From Crotalaria pallida (Eukaryota > Streptophyta > Magnoliopsida > Fabales > Fabaceae): 64,000 bases of DNA. The position numbers and the translations under genes are program-made. This document shows positions 35,555 through 46,393 of the stretch, in pieces (within the stretch, counting starts at the first letter, position 1; each line of letters starts with the position of its first letter). Location of the stretch: contig CM075655.1 in the NCBI GenBank assembly GCA_037953625.1, forward strand, positions 117,373,001 to 117,437,000. The letters are read 5' to 3'. The notes under the pieces were generated by a model. The model did not search any database. It was not told where the DNA came from and saw only the letters and a program-made list of their open reading frames with translations.

Positions 35555-36110
35555 TAGTACTCTCTCCGATTTGAATTATAAGAAAATTAACTAATTTTAT
35601 GCTTATTAAGGAGATTAATTGATTGTATTTAATTTTCTTAAAGTTATAAAAAATAAAGGTATTTTAGGAAAGTAGTATTGAGAATTAAACAAAAATTAAA
35701 TAAGATAACAATTTTCTATGGATGTTTTAGGAAAGTGGCATTAGGAATGAAACAAAATTTAATAAAGTAGTTAGTTTTGCTTATATTTTAAACCAAGATA
35801 AGTACATCCTTCGGCTTACAATATAAACAAATCTAACTACTATAGTTGATTGTATTTAATTTTCTCAAATTTATAAAAAAAATAAAGGTATTTTAGGGAA
35901 GTAGAATTGAGAATGAAACAAAATTAAATGAGAAAACAATTTTCTAGTTATATTTTAAGAAAGTAGCATTGAGAATTTAAGAAGATTAGTTACTTTTGCT
36001 TATGTTTTAAACCAAATAAAATATATTTTTTTGTTGCTTATATTTCAAGCCGGATAGAGTGTGTGTGTATATATATATATTTTGCTTATAATTCGATTCG
36101 GAGGGAGTAT
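35555..36110. repeat. Two adjoining copies of the same MITE family
   Basis: 35555-35812 runs from TACTCTCTCCGATTTGAATT to a right end near 'aagtacatcc'. A second copy begins immediately ('acatccttcggcttacaata') and ends near 36060 at 'tttcaagccggatagagtg', with a further end-like fragment up to 36110 ('attcgattcggagggagta'). Adjacent or nested insertion is likely. Confidence 0.6.
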
Positions 36111-36552
36111 AATAATAAAGTTTTTTTATGGAGTGTCATTTACACTTGTCAAGGTTATTAAATATTTTTTTTTTTAAAATACAATAAGTCAATTTTTTTT
36201 TCAAAAACAATACTCCCTCGATTTCATATCTTTTGGCCTTTTAGGCTTTGATACATAGATTAAGAAAAGTGTTGATTATTATAAGTTTTATGTGTACTTT
36301 GTCTAAAATGATCATATTTAACCTTTATAAAAAAATTGTAATGGTATTTAATTTTTATTAGTAAGTGTGTTAATTAATTAACATATAGTGGTTTAGAAAT
36401 GAGAGAGATGATAAAATTAAAATTAATGAGGAGTATAGTGGGTATGGAAAAGGCTTTGTTGGTAGAGGCAAAACCCACTTCGGTGATCTTTACGCCTCAA
36501 AGGGGATTAGTCTTCGGCTGCCGGCTGGGAATACCCTTGGTGTACACCAAAA

Positions 36553-37130
36553 AATGTTTACACAAAATTTTTATTTTAGTTTTTGAAATTAGCAAAAATG
36601 TTTTTGGGTCTCTGACTTTGTAAAAAGTCATTCACATTAGTCCCTGCTTCTAACCCCGTCAACAGACGTTAACGAAGTGATAACGTGACTGATTGGGGGC
36701 CTTATTAAACGACTTCGTTTCTGCATCCCTGTACACTTAAAACGGAGTAAATTGTCATGTTAGTCTCATCAGCTGCACCAGTGCCATGTTTATTTGCACA
36801 AGTCCCATGTGCAGCTGCATCAGTGCCATGTTTTGAAGTGTTCAACTTCAAAACATGGGGCTGATGCAACTGAACATGACACTGATGCAGTTGATAGGAC
36901 TAATATGATAATTTACTCCATTATAAGTGCCATGAGGACGCAGAAACGACGTCGTTTAAGGCCCCCAGTCAGTCATGTCATCACTCTGTTAACGTCCGTT
37001 AACGGAGGTTAGGGCAGAGACTAACGTGAATAACTTTTTACAAAGTCAGGGGCCTAAAAACATCTTTGTTAATTTCAGGGATTAAAGTGAAAGTGTTGTG
37101 TAAATTCAGGAACCAAAGTGACAATTTACT
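36553..37130. mobile_element. Large hairpin (foldback) element
   Basis: The two halves are inverted copies over nearly 290 bases each, meeting at CATGTTTTGAAGT-gttca-ACTTCAAAACATG near 36843. Mirrored landmarks include gactttgtaaaaagt, cgttaac and gggggcctta. The left end is shorter than the right, which continues to 'gacaatttactcaaa', so the left terminus is truncated or altered. A short frame across it is an artefact. Confidence 0.78.
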
Positions 37131-37202
37131 CAAATAGTTTTTGATGATGGGATGCCATCAGTTAGTCACTGTAAATGAAAAATAAACGGTGATAAAAAAA
37201 AT

Positions 37203-37485
37203 ACTACTCCCTCCGGTCCTATTTATAAGTCACATTCTAGAAGGATTCTTTGGTCCTATTTATAAGTCACTTTGTATTTTCTATGAGACATTTATTGTTA
37301 TTTTCTCTTATTTGCCCTTTGCCCATTAATGTGAAGTAATACAATGTGAAATTTTCAATGCAAGTTAAGAGGTAAGATTGTAATGTTGAAGTATTTTTTT
37401 AAAGTTTCAAGAAACCTAACTACCATCCTTGGTCCATGTGATATGGTTAAGTATGCCCTATAAATAGGACCAGAGGGAGTAGCAT
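37203..37485. repeat. MITE (CTCCCTCCGGTCCTATTTATA)
   Basis: TACTCCCTCCGGTCCTATTT is mirrored by AAATAGGACCAGAGGGAGTA, with an AT-rich core. It is a different subfamily from the ATAAGCAAA type. Confidence 0.75.
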
Positions 37486-37760
37486 TTGTTAAGGAATTAT
37501 AATTAGTTAAAAAGTATTGAAAAATGTAATTTTTGATGATCTCGAGGGAAAAAATAGAGAATTGTATTGTTTTTTTAATTTTAGAAAGTTTAACAAATGC
37601 CAAAAACATTTGTTAACAATGATATCCTTTTTATTTTGCCAACTTTTTAAGAAATCTTAAATACAATTTTATCCCTCTATTATTGCTTATATGTAAAGTT
37701 CATTTTCAGAATATTTTTTCAATTTAAGACTTAAATGCATTTTTATTTCTCAATTTTTCT

Positions 37761-37950
37761 ACCAACGTGGGATTGATCAAGTGGTAGCTCACTTGGTCCC
37801 TTAACCAACTGGTCTCGAGTTTGAGCCTTGGGTATGGAGCAACCCTGCTGGGAGACCCCTACCGCTTAGTGCGAGCTCAGTTGGGTCGAACCGGATAAGT
37901 CGGCTTCTGAGTAAACCAGATTCGAATATCGATTAGTGGACACAAAAAAA
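37761..37950 (+). mobile_element. tRNA-derived SINE
   Basis: About 190 bp with a pol III box-A-like TGGTAGCTCACTTGG and a box-B-like GAGTTTGAGCC spaced as in tRNA-derived promoters, ending in CACAAAAAAAA. A perfect 16-bp TSD ATTTCTCAATTTTTCT lies on both sides (37745-37760 and 37951-37966), which proves LINE-style retroposition. Confidence 0.87.
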
Positions 37951-37966
37951 ATTTCTCAATTTTTCT

Positions 37967-38589
37967 TTCAATCAACTTTATCAAGTCCTCAAATCTTTTT
38001 ATTTTTGGTGCGTCAAACCTTTTTACAGTCTCATTAGTGCAATGTTAGAATTACAAGGGATATATGTTTACCAAAAAAAATTATAAGGGATACATGTTCT
38101 CAATAATCAACTTAGTTGATAAAACTGTTAAAAATGGATTTGATTTTTGATGACGTCACTTCCTCCCTTCCCAATTTTTCTTTCAATCAACTTTGATCAC
38201 GTGACCACATGAGTAATACGACGCGCTTGAGCATTTTTAAAGTTTCAAACATAAAAAAGTGAAGATGAACTCTAATTAATTGGGGCAAATAGAATTTACC
38301 CGTTTTTTTATTAACAATAGAGAAAAACTCAGTTAACCAAAAAAAAAAAAAATAGAGAAAACCTAAAAGTAGACGGGTAGGTATAATTTTCTATATAACA
38401 TTGAAATAAATAAAGAAATGAGTGCTTGATTTCAATTAACTTCAATTTCTTACATGTAATATATATGGGGGCATATATACATACAATAATTATTTTCTAA
38501 CATTGCTACATATAAATACTTTTCCCGCATAAGAAGAGCTTGAGGTGATTGCTCCAGTCACCATCCAAAAAATTATCTTTAATTTGAAG
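37967..38589. other. Intergenic, downstream of the reductase-like gene
   Basis: No gene recognised. 38470-38589 probably includes the 3' UTR of the minus-strand reductase-like gene. Confidence 0.45.
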
Positions 38590-41500
38590 TCAAGCCTCAA
38601 AGTCCACCATCAATTTGTTCAATTTCTTGTTGCTTATTCTCTGTTCGATAAAACTCTTACCATGGTCATCACTGTATATAGGATAAAAGGAATATCAGTT
38701 AAAAAAGCAAATGGTGAAATTAGTTCTTAAAAAATCCATAGTTAGACTATATCAATCTATTAAATTATCAAAATTACTTCTAAACTCTCTAAATATGTAT
38801 CCCGGCCTTTAAATTATATAGTTCGTAACACTAATTATAATGATATAGTAACATATGTTGTTCCATAAATTACATCATTGCCCTATGTTATCATTTTTTA
38901 TCATTTATAACTATTGTTTATTTATATATCAGTTGAACAAATAAAAAAAGTAACACATAATTATGATACACTTGGATATTGTGCATTCAAAATCTTTTTT
39001 TTTTAAAATACTGTATTTAAAACTTTAATAGTAGTAATTTTTATTTTTATTTTTATAATAAAAATTAATATAACTGACCTTTGAGGTAAGGAAGAAGAAG
39101 CAGTTGGAGTCAACTGGCGGGCGAGCTGAACGGCGTCGTCTTGGGAATTGATGATATGATTGAAACACAAATAACGACCGTAGGATGAGACCTCCTCGTA
39201 GACACATACGTGGGCATCTACCAGGAATCCCGAATCAACGGTCACGAACACTCCATCCTCGTACATCTCAGCAGCTCCTCTCAAATAAGGGTCCTTGATA
39301 GAAAGATCGTCACCCATCAACAAGCCTGTGTTGATAGACACCATATTCACTCCCCTGTCCATTGCCAGGGCCCACGCTGTTTTCTCTGCTAGTGTCTTTG
39401 ACATCCCATGCCATAACTGTTTCAACAGCACAATCAATTATTCACTTTTGGACCATTTCTTTGGAGAAAATGACACTTTTGTTTCAGGAGTGACCAATTC
39501 TGCATCACTTTTCTAATAAATTTGGTTTATTATTAATTATTTGAATTGCGTATATCAATTTTGCAACAAAACCATAGGTGTAAATGTGAGTAATGCTTTA
39601 ATGGAATGGAAAAACGCTTGTTGTCAATTAGTATCAATTATTTGTGTCAATTTTGTAACAAACCCATCCGAGCAAAAGTGGAAATTTGAAGGGTAGTGGT
39701 ATTGGAAAATGTTTATTGCACATGTATGTGCACTAAACACTTCACCTTGCATACGTATGTGAGATAATGTTTAGTATTATACCTTAAATTTACGGCAGAA
39801 ATTGACATCACTCCAGTGTCTCTCATCCAAATCTAGCTCCATGGTTTTCCGATCCTCCCTCCAAACCACCGCTGTTGCTGAGGAAGTGAAAACAACTTTA
39901 TCAATGGTTTCTGCTTGAGCACAAGCTTCTAGTACGTTGTGTGCAGCTCTCACCTCCACGTCTGCCATGTGTTCCTGTTTTTTACCAACACACATGATCA
40001 GATTTTGACACAATTTCTGGACCACTTGTTTTTCAATCCGGTACATTAATCATATGCAAAAGGAAAAATAATACATTTCCCCCCGAGAAATCCTATACTA
40101 GTAATACTATTTTAAAATGTATGTCAACTATATTTATTATTTAAAAGGTTTTGTTAATCATTGTACAAATTAAAGAGATGAAGAGACTAAAAAGTAAGGA
40201 TCTTATTAACAAATGTTTTGAGGATATTTATTGAGGTTATTAAAGATGAAAAAATAACCATAAATAAATATATTAACTCTTCTCTAAAAAAATCTTTGAA
40301 AAATGTATTTTCTAGTAATTTTACGTTACATTTGGTTTATTTTAGCATTTGCAAAAAAATTATACTAAAAGCCAATCTTGGAAAATGGCTTTTGATGAGT
40401 TGCTTATTGTGGGAAAATAATGGTTAGCAAAACCTTTGCATTAACGGTTAAAATTGACCTTTTTTTCGTTTAAAAGAAAAACCACTAATAAGACATGTTT
40501 TTATAAAATAATTTTTTTAATGTGTATTTTGTGACATATTTTAAGAAAATAATATTTAGTAAGTATGTATTAAAAATTAACGCATTTATAAAATATATAT
40601 ATATATATATATATTAATTATATCAATTTCCGATATAAACTTACTTATTTTTTAACATGTGCCTAAGATATACGTTTTTTTTTTAAAATAATAATAATAA
40701 AAAAAAAGCCTTAATAAAATTCAAATCATTGCAGCTCAGCAGGGAAAAAAACACAATTGAATATGTTCCCAAATTGCGTGGAAACCTCTCAATAATTTCA
40801 TCACGGTTGTTACTATTTTAATAATCAAAATATTGATATGATCAAAGTATATCATGACATAAGTAAATAAGCACATGGTTGGAAGACTCACGTACATTAA
40901 CCGGCTCAAATGAACGACAATGAAATGTATAAATAAATGAGATTAAGGGTATCATAGTAAAGTTTTTTACACCACTAATCTATCATCCATCATTCATTTG
41001 TATTACCTTAATCTAAAAGTCAATGACCATAAACGGATGAATTATGGATAATACACCAATGATATAAGAAACTTTACACTGTTGGCGCATTCTCTATTTT
41101 CTCTAAATAAATTAACTATAGTTTGACACTTTGACGGAGTATAAAGATTAACCAGTTCAATACTACAACAACGGTATCAATTTAGTTGTCATGACCTGGC
41201 AGATGGAAAGGGGTTGAACCCACCCAGAAATTGGGAAATTAGAGTGACCATGTAACAAGTAATAAGTTAGAATCTCAGGCAAATTGTGCCTACCACATAT
41301 ACATACAAAAATAAGTAGACCTACTTATTTTAAAGGCTAACGCAAACAAACACTGCTATACCACCTAACTACCGTCCCCTCAACAAAAAAGTGTGCACAC
41401 ATTAACTCCTTAATTAATGTTTTTTTCATTAGAGTATTACTAGTATTATTATTGTTGTGAGGCTGGTTTCCCAGGAGAAGAATATTTCCGAAGTACTAAT

Positions 41501-42238
41501 CCCTATTCCCTGCAAATTTGGTTCCATAATAATTTATAATAAACCAACTGGCCTATTTTATTTATTTTTCTAGTTTGATTTTTTTGACAATTTTTTATAT
41601 AGACATGGGTCCTATTATGTGGATAAGACTATGATGATAACATATGTTAATCTTGTTTAACATAACATAAAAGGAGGATTTCCCTAACTTGATTCGAAAC
41701 TAGAAAGCAAATATAATCATAAAAGAAATGGAGCTTACATCATAGTTGGGTTGGTCTAGGGGTGGTTCAAATGTGTAGAACAAACCAGAGCAGCCCCTGA
41801 GTGCATCAATGATGCTATGATAATCAAAAGGGTCTGATCGAAAAATCTTGAGCTTATTTGGATCAGCAGACATTCCATTGAGCAGCTCTTCCCCTATAAA
41901 AAAAATGAAAAGAAATTATTCCCAAAGCAAAACAATTTTAATTTTCAAGAAAAAGGAACAAAAGAGTATCAAAACGAGGTAAAAAGTCCAAGTTTTAAAT
42001 AGCGGTTCATGGTTTTTTCAGCTCCCAAAACCTCAATATTATGTGAAAGTAGTGTACTTGGATTTAAAATCTAAATATTAAGTTAATTATTAGTATGAAA
42101 TACTGTACCATGTTTTTGAACGGAGGCGTGGACGGTGTAGCCCCTTTGGAGGAGTCTTTGGACCAGGCTGAAGCCCAGTTGGCCCGAAGCGTCCATCACA
42201 CAGACTGTGTGAGTACTTGGCTCGAATGAAGGTGCCAT
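38590..42238 (-). CDS. Cinnamoyl-CoA reductase-like (SNL6-type) Rossmann protein
   Basis: An atypical extended SDR-family protein of 298 aa. The minus-strand exons are 42238-42109, 41893-41739, 39974-39783, 39416-39079 and 38671-38590, all with GT/AG borders and matching phases. The N-terminal beta-alpha-beta reads VCVMDASGQLGFSLVQRLL (12-30), a changed version of the Gly-rich NAD(P) loop. FTSSATAVVW carries the usual Ser region. The position of the catalytic YxxxK is occupied by H162-G-M-S-K166. The tail ISNKKLNKLM is typical of the Arabidopsis At4g30470/At2g23910 group, which from memory also has His there. True cinnamoyl-CoA reductases make monolignol aldehydes; this branch's reaction is unclear and SNL6 in rice is linked to defence. 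Intron 2 is about 1.8 kb. No stop or frameshift. Confidence 0.93.
40599..40615. repeat. (TA)n microsatellite in intron 2 of the reductase-like gene
   Basis: A short AT dinucleotide run. Confidence 0.8.
40945..41095. repeat. Small MITE in intron 2, related to 5927-6083
   Basis: 'gtaaagttttttacaccact' is mirrored by 'gaaactttacactgttggcg', and the interior shares 'aaaagtcaatgaccataaac' with the complementary text of the other copy. Confidence 0.5.
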
Positions 42239-42323
42239 CTATGTTGTTGTTGTTGATGTTGTTGTGTAATTGGTCGTGAAGGGTGTTCTTTGTGTTGTGT
42301 TGTGACTTGTGTGATTGATGAGG

Positions 42324-42333
42324 TTTATTATAG
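42324..42333 (-). promoter_or_regulatory. Putative TATA box of the reductase-like gene
   Basis: The minus strand reads CTCTCTATAATAAACC about 90 bases before the ATG, followed by a CA-rich leader ending CAACAACAACATAG. Upstream is a (GA)n tract at about 42522-42540, also common in plant promoters. Confidence 0.55.
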
Positions 42334-42540
42334 AGAGGGGATGGAAGACAAAAGTAGTGAAAAGGTAAGAGTTAGATGTATAAATAAATAAGTAAATGAA
42401 GAAGGGGCGGCTTGTAGCATTCAAAGAGTGTGGAGGGTAGATAGGTAGGAAGGGAGGAGGTAGTTGTCCTTTGAGAGATGGACACGCGCACACATAAACA
42501 GCACTTTAAAGGTCAGGAGTCAGAGGGGAGAGAGAGAGAG

Positions 42541-44330
42541 TTGTACTAGTACGTGGAGTTTCAACTTTCAACTTTGAACCGTGATAAATGTAGTTTGGTG
42601 GGAATGTGAGGGTGCCTGCTCATCGTGCCTCTAACTAGCAACTACCCCTTCCGTATCCATTGTCCAAATGTCATCTGAATAAAGTGATTTTAAAGATTAC
42701 AGTAGTCCTGTACTACACGCTATTTGGGTTATTATTACTACTATGTCTGATGTTATTTACAGGTAATATAATATTTGGGCTATTTGGAGCAGTAATATTT
42801 TAAAAGAATTTTTTAGTTTTGTTTATGAGTTATTTTGCATTTTTTAAAAAATAGTATTTATTTTATTTATCATTTATTTATTAATGTAAAATAATACATT
42901 TATAAAATTTTTAGTACAAATTAAGAAAATAACATTGTAATATTAAAATAATTTTTTAAAATTTCAATAAAATGTAACTACCTTTGTTGATCTTTGATTT
43001 AGCTAATTAAGTGTTACACATATTACAGATAGAAGGAAGTAACATGGAAGTATAAAGGGAGGTGTTATTATTAAGGACTTTTTTTTATGTGAAATTACTA
43101 AGGAATCATTAAACATAGACTTACTTATATATAGGAAAATTGAGCAATGATAATTAATTAGAAGTTTTAAAAATCGTGATTTCTAAAATCTAATACAGTA
43201 TAACATACAATCAATTTAGATTTTGTGAAACTTCACGAGCAAATAGGCATATTGCACTCATTCACAATGTATTCTCTTCATCCCATTATTTTGATAAAAG
43301 TCAAAGTAATTAAAAAAATAAGAGAATATCTTTTTGATATAATACATGATTTTATTTTCGAAATAAAATATAATGCATGATTTATTCGTTAATTACAAAT
43401 TTTTATCACTCAAATTTCCATATTACAGTATCTTTACAATCTTTAGGTTCGATTATCAACTTTTGTGAATGTAAAAAACCTCTTACGGGAGGGTCAACTC
43501 CGAAAAAGTCGAAAAATTATCCTAAAATATTAGTCACTATGCTCGAAATGAAAAATCTATAAAAAAAATAATAAAATTGGTTAACACCTACTCCGTATCA
43601 TTTTAAGTATAGAAGTTAAAAATAGTTAAAAAGATAAATTGAAAAGCCACCAATTTTTTATTTAAAATAAGAAAAATGTTAACGTGCTAATGACACTTGT
43701 TAAGAAACCAAATATGGTTTGAAAGTGTTAAAAAATGTAATTTTTTAGGTTTTTGAAAAAAAGAAAAATTGGGACTTGTATTATTTTTTTCACTTTCGGG
43801 AAACTTAAAAACACTTGTTAACGAAACCCTTAAAATAACACATGTTAGACTTTAGGGATAAAATAGCTCACCACCAACCAATTTTGTCAAAAAAAAAAAA
43901 AAGTTCTCTACGATGAGCACTTTCATTTTTGTTCAAAATGAAAAATTATTGAACAAAACCACCCCAATTCAAATTCACCTAATTCACACCGCAGTGAACA
44001 ATTCAAATTCACATATTTCACATGCTAACATGCTAAATATCCCCTTATGTAAATTCTATATTTCACAAATTCACTAAAAAACTTTATATATACTTTTGCA
44101 ATTTGAACATGAAGCTATGAATCGAATAAACCGAAATTGTATATAATTTTTGGATCGAAATTTTTAATATAAACTAACTAAATCCAACCGAATCGAAATT
44201 AAATTTTATTATCATATTGAATGTTTTTTGCCTAATAATTAAACTGAACTAAATGCATCTATGAACATACCCAGTAGTTACTATACATATATGTATACTC
44301 CTATTATTTTTCTAGTAAAATATTTTTTTT
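42541..44330. other. Intergenic, MITE debris
   Basis: 43677-43860 contains 'cacttgttaa' type ends of a short inverted-repeat sequence. Fragments with 'ttcatcccattattttgataaa' at about 43275 look like a partial CTCCCTCCGTCCC-type MITE. No gene recognised. Confidence 0.4.
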
Positions 44331-44690
44331 AGAATGAAGTACCAACTTAATCCTTGATGTTTTTTCAATATACTAATTTAGTCCCTAAAAATTCATAATT
44401 ACACATTTAGCCTCTCAAAAAATTTTCAAATGTACCAATTTGGTCCCTAACCTTTTTTCCGATCCATACCAACTTGATCCCTCGAGATTTTCTTCGGTCC
44501 CTCGTATTTTAAGGATCAAATTGGTACATACATCTGAAATCTTGAGGGACCAAATTGGTATGGGAAAAAGGTTGAGGGGCCAAATTGGCATGAAATTTTT
44601 TTTGAGGGACTATATGTGTAATTATGACTTTTCAGGAACTAAATCGGTACACTGAAAAAACATCAGGGATTAAGTTGGTGCTTTACTCAT
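44331..44690. mobile_element. Inverted-repeat MITE
   Basis: AGAATGAAGTACCAACTTAA is mirrored by TTAAGTTGGTGCTTTACTCAT, and the arms continue inward with repeated 'tttggtccctaa'/'gggaccaaatt' words to a centre near 44510. No coding capacity and no clear TSD. Confidence 0.75.
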
Positions 44691-45437
44691 TTTTAAATAT
44701 TTGTTACATACTAATATTATTTAATTATATTTCTCTTATTTCCTCCATATGGCTTATTTCTCTTATTTCTCTTATTCTCTTATTTAATTATATTACATAC
44801 TAAGATTGAGAATAAATAAATTTTTTTAAAAAAAATTGTAAGATTTAATTAATTTTAACTAATTTTATTAATCTTGGTAATTCATATTCATTGAAAAGTG
44901 ACTAATAATAACCATAGGTGGGTTCCTCAAAAAAAAAAAAAAAGGTGGGAGTACATAACAGTATAACACTATAATGGTAGTATTATATTCAATCAAGAAA
45001 AAGTATGTCACGATGATGCGTTCTTCAATATTTCAATTGGGACTCCGTCCAATAATGCGTCCTTCAATTTTGGTGGCTTTGGCTTTGGATAAGACAATAT
45101 TGCAACCGTTCAGTATCAAGCCTCCGTTAATTTCTAAGTCCTTTCAAATGGAGAACAAGAAAATGGAATACCTAAATTGCTAGTCACATTTCCAAGCCTC
45201 TTTTAATTTTCAAGTCATTTCATCCTTGTTGGGGTTTGGAGGAAATAAGCCATTTTAGAGCTTCTCACATTACTTAGGATCGCGGGGGAAGGTAAGCTAA
45301 TCCCTCATTGCTTAGGACGTTAAGGAAGAATCGTGATCAAGGTTATAATTGGGTTCAAGTCCATCGTCTCAGCTTGCTCGAGTTTGAAAACAACTTAATC
45401 TTGAATCCGAATTCTTTCTTTCTCTTGTTGTATCATA
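44691..45437. other. Intergenic, nothing firmly recognised
   Basis: 45000-45180 has more balanced base composition with short frames but no family I can name. Confidence 0.4.
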
Positions 45438-45466
45438 CTAGTACGCAAGCCCGTGCCACGCACGGG
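45438..45466 (-). mobile_element. Helitron 3' terminus, reverse orientation
   Basis: On the minus strand CCCGTGC-GTG-GCACGGG forms a 7-bp stem, followed by CTTGCGTA and the terminal CTAG, with T beyond. It matches the terminus at 5844-5872 in layout. The body extends to the right, through the AP2 fragment at 45677-45728, and would be split by the copia insertion at 45934. The 5' TC end beyond 52095 could not be located. Confidence 0.65.
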
Positions 45467-45676
45467 GCCATTACACTAAGCCAATAATACAATCATGATA
45501 TAATTATGGATTTCATAATAAGTTGAAATGTACATTAATCACGGCACTTTTGTTTGGGTATATTTTTAGTCATAATCTCAACCATGGCATATAAGACAAG
45601 TTTCTCACAAAAAATGCACACATTGAATTAAATTTAGGCACACATTGAATAACATCCATCACAAATTAGGTACACA

Positions 45677-45728
45677 CTGAATTTGATTGCAGCTACATCA
45701 TATGCTTCTGCTGCTTCCTCTTGAGTGG
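45677..45728 (-). pseudogene. Fragment of an AP2-domain (AINTEGUMENTA/PLT-type) gene
   Basis: The minus strand encodes TQEEAAEAYDVAAIKF, a signature of the second AP2 repeat in ANT/BBM/PLT/WRI1-type factors. It is preceded by TTTAG, an apparent splice acceptor, and the match stops at AAATTCAG, where RG should follow. Only about 17 codons remain. Its sense orientation matches the Helitron terminus 240 bp away, which suggests exon capture by that element. Confidence 0.6.
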
Positions 45729-45933
45729 CTAAATTTAATTTAAGGACCATAAGAACAACATTAATTTCTTTTATCACAGTAAGAAAGGTGTTTAGAAAAT
45801 ATCTATTCTTCTTCATTTGTCCTGCAAATTTGGGTACTGATATTTTTACAGATGGAACCATATCACTCAATGTGATGACTATTATGTTCCTATCAAACGC
45901 CAACCAAAAACCAAATGCAAAACTTCAGAACTT

Positions 45934-46379
45934 TGTAAGATTTTATATCTTAGTATGTCTCATGTATGCATGTGACATATATTGAATTGTGTTTAGTAAA
46001 TAATTAATTAAATCTTAATGGGCTAAATCATATTTAGATAATAAGGGGATTGTTTCTAAGGCCCATTAGCTTGATGAAAGCCAATGGATAAGAGATAAGG
46101 GTTTTACCTATTTATGAGAAACAGGTCCTGTTCCTGGCTATAACGTATTCTCTCTTTTACCATCACATAACGACACAGAAAGAATAGTAGAGACGACAAA
46201 GGAATAGAAACCTTGTTTCTTGGCTTTTGGTCAAAGAACGTTGGAGAACTCTCTCAAGTATAGCAATGGATAGAGGTCAGTAATTATATTCTCTTATCAT
46301 CTCTATAACGTGAAAGTCATGTAATTTCAAGATCCCTATTGTTGTAGTTGTAACGAATAAATTAAAACTACAACTTATA
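45934..46379 (+). repeat. 5' LTR of the copia element
   Basis: 446 bp, TG at the start and TA (a changed CA) at the end. It differs from the 3' LTR at five positions by direct comparison. Confidence 0.95.
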
Positions 46380-46381
46380 TG

Positions 46382-46393
46382 TGGTATCAGAGC
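46382..46393 (+). other. Primer binding site (initiator tRNA-Met)
   Basis: TGGTATCAGAGC, starting two bases after the 5' LTR, is complementary to the 3' end of initiator tRNA-Met, the common primer of plant copia elements. Confidence 0.9.

Noticed and set aside
39210..39516. Plus-strand frames in the reductase-like exon 4 region
   Set aside because: They are antisense shadows of a well-supported exon.
41180..41320. Possible reverse-oriented SINE in the reductase-like gene intron
   Set aside because: A GGTTCAACCCC-like box B can be read on the minus strand, but no box A, A-tail or TSD could be confirmed.
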